32,279 nt of DNA, taken from positions 1-32,279 of the forward strand of contig CAWUIP010000024.1 in the NCBI GenBank assembly GCA_963922415.1, in the 5' to 3' direction. Origin of the DNA: Aliishimia sp963922415. Lineage in GTDB: Bacteria > Pseudomonadota > Alphaproteobacteria > Rhodobacterales > Rhodobacteraceae. How positions within the stretch are numbered: position 1 is the stretch's first letter; each line of letters starts with the position of its first letter. Below the pieces are notes generated by a model, which saw only the letters and a list, made by a program, of their open reading frames with translations, was not told the origin of the DNA and ran no database searches. This document shows positions 23,321-31,577 of this stretch, in pieces. The translations under genes were made by a program, and so were the position numbers.

Positions 23321-24081
23321 ACAGGACCCTCTGCCATGTAGTGCCGCGCATAGCGGGCATTCAAAGCCTCTGTATCCATCACCATGCACACGTCGATACA
23401 GTCGAACGCATGGTCAATGAACGCCCCTGCCCCAACGGTTCCGCCCAACCGCAGGTATGCCTTTATCAAAGGCGGCAAGGCGATCATCGCAGCCCGTCGA
23501 TCCAGTTCGCCATCAAGGACCAGGTCCATTTCCTGGTATGGACGCGCGCGCGGGCGTAAATCTTGGGGAGCAAGGTGCTGTCTGGCCAACAGTGTCAGTG
23601 GCGCCGCACAAGCGCCTGGGTCCGTGCCTTTGAAGCTGGCAACGCCGAACAATACTTCGGCGCCGTAGAGCGCGACATATTGGCTCAGCCCGGTCCAAAG
23701 GTGGAACATCGCAGATGTCCCCCGGACGTCGCCGCGCAGACATGACCGTCCGAGCTCCAACAGGCGCCGCCCAGACGCTTTCAGGGGGCTGACATCAAAC
23801 TCGCTCTCCGAATAGAACCCGCCCGCCGCGTCAGCCTGATCCTGGCGCAGCACGCGATAAACACCGACCACGTCACCAGACGCATCTTCGCGGAGGATCA
23901 AATGATCAGAGTGAGCATCGAATGCGTCTTTCTCGAGCTGGGCCGCGTGATCGACGCCTGTCCCGCCGGCCCCAAGCTCTTCGACAAAAACGTTATATCG
24001 TAGGCGTTGCGCGGCGCGCACGTCCTCGTCAGTCTGAGCAAGCGACAGCGAAAACCCATCTTTTTTCAAGCCAATTGGCAT
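23317..24081 (-). CDS. olsB: Ornithine N-acyltransferase
   Basis: A 254-residue OlsB-family protein (GNAT-like fold) that joins a 3-hydroxyacyl chain from acyl-ACP to ornithine, the first step of ornithine-lipid synthesis. Visible motifs are RYNVFVEELGAGG, DAHSDHLILRE, YRVLRQDQA and RRLLELGRSCL. It also has FHLWTGLSQYV and LPPLIKAYLRLGG. Length fits. Together with olsA it forms the complete two-gene pathway for phosphorus-free membrane lipids, which many bacteria raise under phosphate limitation. A related glutamine-lipid enzyme exists in roseobacters, so the amino-acid specificity is not certain. Confidence 0.9.
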   Translation of the reverse strand: MPIGLKKDGFSLSLAQTDEDVRAAQRLRYNVFVEELGAGGTGVDHAAQLEKDAFDAHSDHLILREDASGDVVGVYRVLRQDQADAAGGFYSESEFDVSPLKASGRRLLELGRSCLRGDVRGTSAMFHLWTGLSQYVALYGAEVLFGVASFKGTDPGACAAPLTLLARQHLAPQDLRPRARPYQEMDLVLDGELDRRAAMIALPPLIKAYLRLGGTVGAGAFIDHAFDCIDVCMVMDTEALNARYARHYMAEGPV

Positions 24082-24207
24082 AAGGATCCCTGTAGGCGCA
24101 CAGCAAGACGTCGATACGTGAAGCGGCGTAGTTTAGCAATGGTCACAAAGTTTGCGGCGCGCCTTGGCCCCGTTCCGGCGTCCCCGTTAACGTTTCTTAA
24201 ACCATGT

Positions 24208-24390
24208 TCAAGGATCAAAGATGGGGATGAGGGCAATCTGTGCGCCATGCAAGACCACTTTGCCTTGGTCTGGAAAGTTCACCGTGATCTTGCCTGCAAT
24301 GTTAGATTGGACCTGCCCTGTTCCCCAGGCCGGATAGTCCGGATGTTGCACGAGCATGCCGGGTGCCAGTATGGAGTTGATATCGGTCAT
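24208..24390 (-). CDS. DUF3553 family small protein
   Basis: A 60-residue protein that matches the DUF3553 family of short alphaproteobacterial proteins: LAPGMLVQHPDYPAWGTGQVQS, KITVNFPDQGKVVL. It is all-beta in character and may adopt an SH3/CarD-like barrel, as the GMLVQHP...GxGxV pattern is also seen in CarD-N domains. It lies 126 bases before olsB on the same strand and 23 bases from the divergent chpT start. The function is unknown. Confidence 0.85.
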   Translation of the reverse strand: MTDINSILAPGMLVQHPDYPAWGTGQVQSNIAGKITVNFPDQGKVVLHGAQIALIPIFDP

Positions 24391-24413
24391 GCCGCGATTG
24401 GAACGAAATCACG

Positions 24414-25010
24414 ATGCAAAAGACAATGCCTGATCTTGCTGCTCTTATTGGAAGTCGGATTTGTCACGACTTAATCTCACCGATTGGGGCGATCGATAAT
24501 GGCCTAGAGCTGTTGGGGATGGCGGGCGACACGTCCGGGCCAGAACTAACGCTGATTGGCGAAAGCGTTGAAAACGCTGCTGCACGCATTCGGTTTTTTC
24601 GGCTCGCCTTTGGCGCAGCCAGTGCACAGGACGTGTCCGTTAATGAGGTTCGTTCTGTGCTGGCCGATATGACCCGTAATGGGAAGATCGATGTGCATTG
24701 GGCATCGGACCTCGCCGTCTCGCGCACCGATGTGCGCTTGTGCCTATTGGCAGAGCAATGCTTGGAAACGGCGATGCCTTATGGAGGCGAAATCGTCATC
24801 GACCGCGACCAGGCTGGGTGGCTTGTGTCGGCATCGTCGCAAAAGTTCAATGTCGACGAAGGCCTGTGGTCGATCTTGGCGGATGGCGCGGTGCCGCTTG
24901 ACCTCGCGCCTGCCCACGTTCAATTCGCGCTCTTGTCTTCACACACGCGCGACCTGGGTCGCCAACTTCACACCGAGTTAACAAGCACGCATATTCAGAT
25001 CAGGTTTTAG
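24414..25010 (+). CDS. chpT: Histidine phosphotransferase ChpT
   Basis: A 198-residue protein of the ChpT family, the phosphotransferase between hybrid kinase CckA and CtrA/CpdR in alphaproteobacterial cell-cycle and motility control. The DHp-like helix carries the phospho-accepting His18 in SRICHDLISPIGAIDNGLELL-type sequence. A degenerate ATPase-like domain follows, which in ChpT does not bind ATP. A GGAA lies 9 bases before the ATG. Its stop overlaps the convergent proA stop by four bases. In roseobacters the pathway controls flagella, gene transfer agent and competence genes. Confidence 0.88.
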   Translation: MQKTMPDLAALIGSRICHDLISPIGAIDNGLELLGMAGDTSGPELTLIGESVENAAARIRFFRLAFGAASAQDVSVNEVRSVLADMTRNGKIDVHWASDLAVSRTDVRLCLLAEQCLETAMPYGGEIVIDRDQAGWLVSASSQKFNVDEGLWSILADGAVPLDLAPAHVQFALLSSHTRDLGRQLHTELTSTHIQIRF

Positions 25011-26272
25011 GCGCGCACCGTTCCTTCGCCGCGAACGAGGTACTTAAAACTCGTCAATTGTGTCGCGCCGACCGGGCCACGCGCGTGCATTTTGCCGGTC
25101 GCAATCCCGATTTCCGCGCCCATCCCAAACTCGCCACCGTCTGCGAACTGAGTCGATGCATTATGCATGAGAATGGCGCTATCCAACCGCTCGAAGAACC
25201 GTGCGACGGCGATGGCATTCTCTGTCAAGATGCAGTCGGTGTGGTCCGAGCCATATGTCCGGATGTGATCGATTGCGGCGTCGATACCCGGCACCACTTT
25301 CGCCGCGATATCCATGTCCAGGTACTCTTTGCCCCAATCTGCGTCCGTTGCAGGCAGAACGCCCTCAATCGCCGCAACACGTGCGTCGCCATGGACCCGC
25401 ACATCGGCTTCCATCAACGCCCGCACAACGCCCTGGCCAATCGTATCCATTGCGTCTTCATGGATCAGCAGGCACTCTGCTGCGCCACAGATGCCAGTGC
25501 GTCGTGTTTTCGCGTTCAGAACAACCTTCAGCGCCTTCTCAGGATCAGCGGCCGCGTCGATATAGATGTGGACGATCCCTTCAAGATGCGCAAAGACAGG
25601 CACCCGCGCTTCGCGCTGAACCAGGCCCACAAGGCCCTTGCCCCCGCGCGGCACGATCACGTCAATGTAATCGGTCATCGTCAGCATTTCGGAGACAGCT
25701 GCACGGTCTCGTGTGGGCACCAATTGGATTGCGGCCTCCGGCAGGTTGGCGTCCCGTAACCCCTGGACCAGACACGCGTGAATGGCACTGGCCGAATGCA
25801 GGCTTTCGGAACCACCGCGCAGAATAACTGCATTTCCGGACTTCAGGCACAGCGCCCCCGCATCCGCCGTCACATTGGGTCGGCTTTCGTAAATCACTCC
25901 GATGACACCAAGGGGCGTGCGCACTCTTTGGATATTGAGGCCCGTGGCCTGATCCCACTCCGCTATAACCTCGCCAACCGGATCAGCCTGCGCTGAAACG
26001 GCCATAAGGCCGTCCACGATGCCGCGGATGCGGTCCTCATCCAGCGTGAGGCGATCCATCATCGCGGGGCTCAGGCCTTTATCGCGGCCAAATTCAAGAT
26101 CTTTGGCATTGGCCTCGATAATCTCAGCTCGCGCTTTCCAAACATGTTCTGCTGCGCTGACCAGAGCTGCGTGTTTGCGCTCGGCGGAGGCAAAGGCCAG
26201 TTCTGCGGCGGCGGCTTTGGCTGCGGCTCCGATGCCTGCCATCAGTTCGGGTATCTCGATCAGGTCTTTCAT
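25007..26272 (-). CDS. proA: Gamma-glutamyl phosphate reductase
   Basis: A 421-residue aldehyde-dehydrogenase-like enzyme that reduces glutamyl phosphate to glutamate semialdehyde with NADPH, the second step of proline synthesis. Clear segments are RVRTPLGVIGVIYESRPNVT, the active-site Cys in TRRTGICGAAE, IVPRGGKGLV and EFGMGAEIGIATGKMHARGPVG. Length is normal. Its ATG overlaps the proB stop (ATGA), so translation is coupled. It is the last gene of the obgE-proB-proA run. Confidence 0.96.
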   Translation of the reverse strand: MKDLIEIPELMAGIGAAAKAAAAELAFASAERKHAALVSAAEHVWKARAEIIEANAKDLEFGRDKGLSPAMMDRLTLDEDRIRGIVDGLMAVSAQADPVGEVIAEWDQATGLNIQRVRTPLGVIGVIYESRPNVTADAGALCLKSGNAVILRGGSESLHSASAIHACLVQGLRDANLPEAAIQLVPTRDRAAVSEMLTMTDYIDVIVPRGGKGLVGLVQREARVPVFAHLEGIVHIYIDAAADPEKALKVVLNAKTRRTGICGAAECLLIHEDAMDTIGQGVVRALMEADVRVHGDARVAAIEGVLPATDADWGKEYLDMDIAAKVVPGIDAAIDHIRTYGSDHTDCILTENAIAVARFFERLDSAILMHNASTQFADGGEFGMGAEIGIATGKMHARGPVGATQLTSFKYLVRGEGTVRA

Positions 26273-27402
26273 GATGCGTTCCTCACTGTAGATCGCTCCA
26301 GGGCCATATCGTCGCGATGGATTAGGGCGGCACGGCCTGCATAGCCTAAAAGGGCTTCGATGTCTTGGCTTTGGTGACCTTTGAGCTGTGCGGCCTCGTC
26401 TGAGGTGTAGCGGGTCAAGCCGAGGCCCACCTGCACCCCCTGCCCGTCGACCAACGCCACGGGTTCACCGCGGCCAAACCGGCCCGAAACCTCGGTGACA
26501 CCCGCCGGAAGTAGGCTCTTGCCGCGTTCTAAGGCGGCGACTGCGCCGGCATCAATGTGCAGAGTTCCGCGTGGCTTCATCGCGCCAATCCAGCGCTTGC
26601 GGGCGGTCTGCGGGTCAAGTGTTGCCGTAAACCACGTCGTCGCCGCACCGTCTTTGAGCGCGCTTAAGGGCCGGAGCACATCGCCGAGCGTGATGGCCAT
26701 CGTGCAGCCTGCCGCCGTCGCCGTCTTGGCTGCCATCACTTTGGTTTTCATCCCGCCTTTGGACAGGCCGGAGCCCGCATCGCCCGCCATGGCCTCAATC
26801 TCGGGCGTGATCGCGTCGATCCTGTCAAAGCGGCGCGCGGTCGGGTCCTCGTTTGGGTTGGCCGAGTAGAATCCATCTACGTCCGACAAGAGAACCAGAA
26901 CATCGGCCCCAATTGTGGCCGCGATCTGCGCGCCGAGGCGGTCATTGTCGCCAAAACGGATCTCGTCGGTTGCGATAGTATCGTTCTCGTTCACGATAGG
27001 GACAACGCCCAAGCTTAAGAGCTGCTCTAACGTGGCGCGCGCATTCAGGTAGCGACGGCGGTCGGACGAGTCTTCCAGCGTCATCAGAACTTGCGCCGTG
27101 GTGATGCCGTGGGGGGCAAGCGCATCTTCATAGGCGCTGGCCAAACGGATCTGGCCCACAGCGGCAGCAGCTTGGCTCTGCTCCAAGGCCAAAGCATCGG
27201 CTGGTAGGTTCAAAACGCCGCGCCCCAACGCAATGGACCCTGATGACACCAAAACCACGTCCTGACCCGCCTGGCGGAGTGCGGCCACGTCTTCGGCCAG
27301 GCCGACAAGCCAAGTTGTTTTCAGCGCGCCTGTGTCACGGTCCACCAAAAGCGCAGACCCGATTTTGATCACGACGCGGCGCGCAGCGTCTAGGGGTGCC
27401 AT
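26269..27402 (-). CDS. proB: Glutamate 5-kinase
   Basis: A 377-residue kinase that phosphorylates glutamate for proline synthesis. The N-terminal amino-acid-kinase domain shows VVIKIGSALLVD, LVSSGSIALGRGVL, VPIVNENDTI and SDVDGFYSANP; SKGGMKTKVMAA is the ATP-site loop. The C-terminal PUA domain starts near RGTLHIDAGA. It is usually feedback-inhibited by proline. The ATG at 27402 is used because upstream sequence belongs to obgE, which it overlaps by 13 bases. The gene follows obgE and precedes proA. Confidence 0.96.
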   Translation of the reverse strand: MAPLDAARRVVIKIGSALLVDRDTGALKTTWLVGLAEDVAALRQAGQDVVLVSSGSIALGRGVLNLPADALALEQSQAAAAVGQIRLASAYEDALAPHGITTAQVLMTLEDSSDRRRYLNARATLEQLLSLGVVPIVNENDTIATDEIRFGDNDRLGAQIAATIGADVLVLLSDVDGFYSANPNEDPTARRFDRIDAITPEIEAMAGDAGSGLSKGGMKTKVMAAKTATAAGCTMAITLGDVLRPLSALKDGAATTWFTATLDPQTARKRWIGAMKPRGTLHIDAGAVAALERGKSLLPAGVTEVSGRFGRGEPVALVDGQGVQVGLGLTRYTSDEAAQLKGHQSQDIEALLGYAGRAALIHRDDMALERSTVRNAS

Positions 27403-28421
27403 GCGTCCCCCTCCTCGTCTTGGTCTACGCTGCGCTCGGTCTGGATTGTGCGTTGCAGTGCCCGCAATACCTCGGTCACGCCTTCGCCCGACACGCCCGA
27501 CATGCATAGAACGGGCCCACCACAGGCCTCTTCTAAAATCTCGGCTTGCATTTGGGTCAATTCAGGCCCCAAGGCGTCAATTTTGTTGAGTACGGTGATC
27601 CGAGGCTTATCGGCCAGATCGCCGCCATAGGCCTCAAGCTCGCCAATGATGGTGCGGTAATCCGCGCCGGGATCATCCGACGTGCCATCCACCAAGTGCA
27701 AAAGAGCTGCGCATCGCTCCACATGACCCAAAAAACGGTCACCGATGCCACGCCCCTCGCTGGCGCCTTCGATCAGGCCGGGGATATCGGCCACGACGAA
27801 CTCGCGCCCATCCACGCCCACAACACCCAGATTGGGATGCAGCGTTGTAAAGGGGTAATCTGCGATCTTGGGCCGCGCGTTGGATGTCGCGGCAAGAAAG
27901 GTCGACTTGCCTGCGTTGGGAAGGCCCAAAAGACCTGCATCTGCAATGAGTTTGAGCCGCAGCCACACTGTCCGCTCGACCCCCGCCTGGCCGGGATTGG
28001 CGCGGCGCGGGGCCTGATTGGTGGCGGACTTAAAGTGCAGGTTGCCAAAGCCGCCATTGCCACCGCGAGCAAGCTGAAAGATCTGGCCAAGCTCTGTCAG
28101 GTCCGCGATCACCGTCTCTTGGTCTTCCTCCAAGATCTCTGTTCCCACCGGCACGTGCAGTACGATGTCATCGCCGTCTTTGCCTGTGCGCTGACGACCC
28201 ATCCCTGGGCGTCCATTTTCGGCAAAGAAGTGCTGCTGATACCGAAAATCAATCAACGTGTTCAACCCATCGACCGTCTCGGCGATAACAGCCCCGCCAT
28301 TGCCGCCATCGCCACCATCGGGTCCACCATACTCCACGTATTTCTCGCGCCGGAACGAGATACAGCCCGCCCCGCCACTGCCGGAGCGGATGTAGACTTT
28401 GGCCAGATCGAGAAACTTCAT
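27390..28421 (-). CDS. obgE: GTPase Obg (CgtA)
   Basis: A 343-residue essential GTPase that binds the 50S subunit and links ribosome assembly with growth and stress. The glycine-rich Obg domain (1-158) includes KVYIRSGSGGAGCISFRREK and GGPDGGDGGNGG. The G domain shows GLPNAGKST (G1), DIPGLIEGA (G3) and NKIDA (G4). The optional C-terminal OCT domain is absent, as usual for alphaproteobacteria. Start and length fit. It overlaps proB. Confidence 0.97.
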   Translation of the reverse strand: MKFLDLAKVYIRSGSGGAGCISFRREKYVEYGGPDGGDGGNGGAVIAETVDGLNTLIDFRYQQHFFAENGRPGMGRQRTGKDGDDIVLHVPVGTEILEEDQETVIADLTELGQIFQLARGGNGGFGNLHFKSATNQAPRRANPGQAGVERTVWLRLKLIADAGLLGLPNAGKSTFLAATSNARPKIADYPFTTLHPNLGVVGVDGREFVVADIPGLIEGASEGRGIGDRFLGHVERCAALLHLVDGTSDDPGADYRTIIGELEAYGGDLADKPRITVLNKIDALGPELTQMQAEILEEACGGPVLCMSGVSGEGVTEVLRALQRTIQTERSVDQDEEGDAWHP

Positions 28422-28466
28422 GGTTTGGGCATATCTTTTGAGGGTCAGAGGGCACGCCCTAGACGA

Positions 28467-28997
28467 TTAGGTTTGTTGGCTCAAGTCCTGCCACGCAGCA
28501 CGGGTCATACGAAACAGTGTCATAGGTGCCAAATTCGGGCGCGCCGCCGAGTACCCCATATCTTGGCCCGCATCCGCAAACCCCAATCTGCGCAGCACGT
28601 GCAATGAGGCCGGGTTATCATTAAAGGCATCCGCGCCCAATTCCGCGTGGCCCAAGACCTCAAACATAAAGCGGATCAAACCCGCCATTGCTTCGCGCCC
28701 GTACCCGTGCCCATGAAAGGCCGGATCAATGAAGTAAATCACGTGGGTTGGCGTTTCGTCGCCGGTGCCAACAGACCCGATGAACTGGTCGCATAGATAA
28801 ACCCCTAACCGAAACGGTGGGTGAGCAGTGAAAGTCGTCGCCTGAATAAAGGCGCCTGCCGCGTCCAAAGACCAATCTGGCGGAAACCGAAAGAGCATGG
28901 GGCCCACGTCTGGATGGACGGCGATCCGCCGAAGGTCCTCCGCATCGGCCAGTGTCATGTTGCGCAGCGTGAGGCGGTCTGTGTGAATGGGAAGCAT
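28467..28997 (-). CDS. GNAT family N-acetyltransferase (RimJ/RimL-like)
   Basis: A 176-residue acetyltransferase of the RimJ/RimL type. It starts with TDRLTLRNMTLADAEDLRRIA and has the acetyl-CoA loop FHGHGYGREAM, then NPASLHVLRRLGF. The ATG at 28997 overlaps the stop of the gene before it (TGATG). A TTG one codon earlier is less likely. It is one of four GNAT genes lying between rpmA and obgE. The substrate is unknown. Confidence 0.87.
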   Translation of the reverse strand: MLPIHTDRLTLRNMTLADAEDLRRIAVHPDVGPMLFRFPPDWSLDAAGAFIQATTFTAHPPFRLGVYLCDQFIGSVGTGDETPTHVIYFIDPAFHGHGYGREAMAGLIRFMFEVLGHAELGADAFNDNPASLHVLRRLGFADAGQDMGYSAARPNLAPMTLFRMTRAAWQDLSQQT

Positions 28998-29500
28998 CAA
29001 ACCAATCCTCTCGCTTGCGTCGCGCGCCAGGCCACGCGCGTCAAATGATACGTCTTGTTGAGGGTCTGCGCATTGCGCGCTTTTGCATGTTCATAGGCTT
29101 CGCTTTCCAAAACAAAGCCGAGCTTTTCCAGAATATGGATGGATGTGGCATTATCCGCCCAGGCAGACGCTCTGACATCTGAGCGCGTCGGATCGGCGAA
29201 CCCGCACGCCAGGACATGACGCGCAGCTTTCTGTATTATCCCGCGCCCATGATGTTCGGGCCGTAGCATGTAGCCCAGCACATCGTCTGTCAGTGAAATT
29301 GATCCCAGAACTTGGTCGTTTTCGCATATGGCCCAAGCAAAGCCGTTCCCTTTGAAGGGACGGCAGCGGCTGCGGGTGAAGTCAGGCTCAGGCGGCCAAG
29401 GCCACGAGCCGAGGTTGCGCACAACGTCCCAATGGCTGACCATGTCGTGCATTGCCTCGAAATCCGAGGCTCGAAAGTTTCGATAGGTTAAGGCGGGCAT
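28997..29500 (-). CDS. GNAT family N-acetyltransferase
   Basis: A 167-residue acetyltransferase. The start is MPALTYRNFRASDFEAMHDMV. The CoA loop is RPEHHGRGIIQKAARHV and the ending contains NATSIHILEKLGF. A WPWPPEPDFTRSRC segment is typical of the RimJ-like subgroup. It overlaps the next GNAT at TGATG and begins 24 bases after the previous one. The substrate cannot be told. Confidence 0.86.
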   Translation of the reverse strand: MPALTYRNFRASDFEAMHDMVSHWDVVRNLGSWPWPPEPDFTRSRCRPFKGNGFAWAICENDQVLGSISLTDDVLGYMLRPEHHGRGIIQKAARHVLACGFADPTRSDVRASAWADNATSIHILEKLGFVLESEAYEHAKARNAQTLNKTYHLTRVAWRATQARGLV

Positions 29501-29524
29501 TCTGCACCCCCTCCCTCGTCCGGC

Positions 29525-30064
29525 TTAGCCGAAGCGTTTAAGGTAGGTCCACGTGCGCACAGGTGCGTCACGGGCCACGCAGAAGCTTTCGGCGTCGCCA
29601 AGATAAGCAAACCCGCATTGCGTCAGAACGGCTGCAGAAGCGGGATTATCTTGAAACACAGAGGCAAAGATCGTCGCATTTTCCATCGGGTTGGCGGCGA
29701 CCAATGCGCCAACGGCCAGCTTTGCCACGCCCTTGTTCCAAAACGGTGGGGCCACCCAATAGCCGATCTCCGATTGCTGCCGGTCGAGCCGCTCCAGCGC
29801 CACGAGCCCCATAAGTTCGGAGCCTCCTGACTTGGTCGCATCCAGCGCCCAGACATCTTCCTGCCGATCCTCAGCCATCGCGCGGCGCACAAAATCGTCT
29901 GCCGCCCCAGGCGGCAGTGGATGGGCGATGGAGGTTGTCATGTGAGCGACACGGGCGTCGCCCGCGAAATAGGCGATCGGGCCTGCATCGGACTTGCGCA
30001 GCGGGCGCAGATCAAACCAATCCACGGTAACGCTCGTTTGGTTCACAATCGGATCATGCATCAT
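29525..30064 (-). CDS. GNAT family N-acetyltransferase
   Basis: A 179-residue acetyltransferase of the RimJ type. Residues about 15-40 hold the LRPLRKSDAGPIAYF start, and the CoA loop region is YWVAPPFWNKGVAKLAVGAL. NPASAAVLTQCGF is the usual end motif. The start at 30064 overlaps the LysE stop (ATGA); a second ATG follows at once. An upstream in-frame extension lies within the lysE-like gene and is rejected. The substrate is unknown. Confidence 0.85.
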   Translation of the reverse strand: MMHDPIVNQTSVTVDWFDLRPLRKSDAGPIAYFAGDARVAHMTTSIAHPLPPGAADDFVRRAMAEDRQEDVWALDATKSGGSELMGLVALERLDRQQSEIGYWVAPPFWNKGVAKLAVGALVAANPMENATIFASVFQDNPASAAVLTQCGFAYLGDAESFCVARDAPVRTWTYLKRFG

Positions 30065-30669
30065 GCGCCAATCCCTCCCTCGACAAGAACCACGAGGACC
30101 GAGGCGGCGGTTAAGCCAGCCAAGACCCACATGAGATAAGGTTCGAACGGTTTCCCCGCAACAACACCCGCGATCCGGTCGCCAGAAAAGGCCCAGATCG
30201 GATGCAACACACACTGTGTGGCCAGCAGTATCGCGGCAATGGTTGCGGTGCTGTTAAGGACCGGTGCGCCGGGTGTCACGAAATTGGTAAAACCCGCGAC
30301 AATCATCGCCCAAGCCTTTGGGTTGAGCGGGTGCACAATCAGACCTGCAACAAATCCCGGGGCCGCATCCGCCGATCGCTGCGGGGACAGACGCAAGTTG
30401 GCGACCTTCCAGGCGAGCCAAAGAATGTAAGCGGCAGAGGCATACTTGAGCGCGATGAAAAGCCAAGGCACGCGGTCGGCCAGTTCCATGAGCCCAAAGC
30501 CAACGGGCCAGATGACGAACTGCTTGCCCAAGACGACACCTGCCACAAAAGGCAGTACAGCCCGAAAGCCATAGCGCGCGCCCGTGGCCAAAAGCGTCAT
30601 GTTCGCCGGGCCCGGCGTGCCCACCTGGCTCGCCGCAAAAACGGCAAAGGCGCCCGCCGCGACTGTCAT
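30061..30669 (-). CDS. LysE/RhtB-family amino acid exporter
   Basis: A 202-residue membrane protein of the LysE/RhtB translocator family, which exports amino acids by the proton gradient. The signature GTPGPANMTLLATGARYGFR lies near the N-terminus, and HPLNPKAWAMI is the second typical motif. About six hydrophobic segments can be seen. It starts with an ATG at 30669 that overlaps the upstream GNAT stop (ATGA), and its own stop overlaps the next GNAT start. Exported substrate is unknown. Confidence 0.88.
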   Translation of the reverse strand: MTVAAGAFAVFAASQVGTPGPANMTLLATGARYGFRAVLPFVAGVVLGKQFVIWPVGFGLMELADRVPWLFIALKYASAAYILWLAWKVANLRLSPQRSADAAPGFVAGLIVHPLNPKAWAMIVAGFTNFVTPGAPVLNSTATIAAILLATQCVLHPIWAFSGDRIAGVVAGKPFEPYLMWVLAGLTAASVLVVLVEGGIGA

Positions 30670-31214
30670 GCCGCCACCAGGTCCGAAGCAAGGATGCCCA
30701 TGATCACGTCGTCCTCCCATGACGCACCAATACAAGCGCTTTCGCGTTCGCGGCCTTCTTCGACAAAGCCAACCTTTTTGTAGGACGCAATCGCGCGGGT
30801 GTTCGACGCCAAAACCCGGCATGAGAGGCGATGTAGCCCCATGGCACCAAAGGCGTGATCCAAAAGAAGGCGCATTGCTTCGGTGCCGTAACCACGCCCC
30901 AAAGCCTGCGGGTCGAGGATCCCAATGGCGATATTGCCGCGCTTGTCGGCCGGATTGATCGAGTGGATGCGCAACGCGCCGACAAGTTTGCCTTCGGCCT
31001 CGATCACCCAGGCGTGCTTTTCAGACCGCTGCGCGGCCACCCACGCTTCGGCAGCGTCGGGGGTCAGCGGGCGCACCTGAGACGGATCGGCGCCGAACAT
31101 CGCCTGAATCTCGGCATGATTTCCCAAGGCGAGCCGCGCGGCGACATCTGCCGGAACGGCGTCGCGCAGGATGATCCGGTCGGACCGAAGGACGGGTTTT
31201 TCAAAGGTGCGCAT
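30666..31214 (-). CDS. GNAT family N-acetyltransferase (RimJ/RimL-like)
   Basis: A 182-residue acetyltransferase. It starts RSDRIILRDAVPADVAARLAL. The CoA loop is DPQALGRGYGTEAMRLLLDHAF and the ending SNTRAIASYKKVGFVEEGRER, which is close to the RimJ/spermidine-acetyltransferase-like pattern. It is the first of the GNAT run after the rpmA terminator and is coupled to the LysE gene. The substrate is unknown. Confidence 0.87.
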   Translation of the reverse strand: MRTFEKPVLRSDRIILRDAVPADVAARLALGNHAEIQAMFGADPSQVRPLTPDAAEAWVAAQRSEKHAWVIEAEGKLVGALRIHSINPADKRGNIAIGILDPQALGRGYGTEAMRLLLDHAFGAMGLHRLSCRVLASNTRAIASYKKVGFVEEGRERESACIGASWEDDVIMGILASDLVAA

Positions 31215-31229
31215 GGCAGACCTCTCGGC

Positions 31230-31265
31230 AATGAGAAAGGGGGCCGGCTTGTTCAGCCGACCCCC
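31230..31265 (-). terminator. Terminator after rpmA
   Basis: On the minus strand a stem of 5 + 5 bp with one C-A mismatch (31239-31249 with 31255-31265) is followed by TTTCTCATT. It lies 31 bases past the rpmA stop and 16 bases before the GNAT start at 31214. It should separate rplU-rpmA from the GNAT/LysE/obgE run, at least in part. Confidence 0.7.
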
Positions 31266-31296
31266 CTCATGTTTGAAACACTTTTCTTGGTTCGGC

Positions 31297-31566
31297 TTAC
31301 TCCGCGGCCTCCGCGACCGGCAGGACGGAAATAAATGTTCGGCCCTTGAGTCCCTTATGGAACGTCACCGCGCCGTCGACGGTTGCAAAGATTGTGTGGT
31401 CTTTGCCCATGCCGACGCCTTCGCCTGGCCAAAACTTCGTGCCGCGCTGGCGCACGATGATATTGCCGGGGATGGCCGCTTGGCCACCGTAAAGTTTTAC
31501 ACCAAGGCGACGGCCCGCAGAATCGCGTCCGTTCCGGGAGGAACCGCCTGCTTTCTTATGTGCCAT
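31297..31566 (-). CDS. rpmA: 50S ribosomal protein bL27
   Basis: An 89-residue bL27, which reaches into the peptidyl transferase centre. It begins MAHKKAGGSSRNGRDSAGRRLGVK and has IIVRQRGTKFWPGEGVGMGKDHTIFA, the family's core. There is no N-terminal cleaved extension as in Firmicutes. An AAGGAGAG site lies just before the ATG. It is 11 bases after rplU, the usual order. Confidence 0.98.
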   Translation of the reverse strand: MAHKKAGGSSRNGRDSAGRRLGVKLYGGQAAIPGNIIVRQRGTKFWPGEGVGMGKDHTIFATVDGAVTFHKGLKGRTFISVLPVAEAAE

Positions 31567-31577
31567 GCTTTCTCTCC

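Noticed and set aside
27546..28607. 353-codon plus-strand frame
   Set aside because: Antisense to obgE, which is unmistakable.
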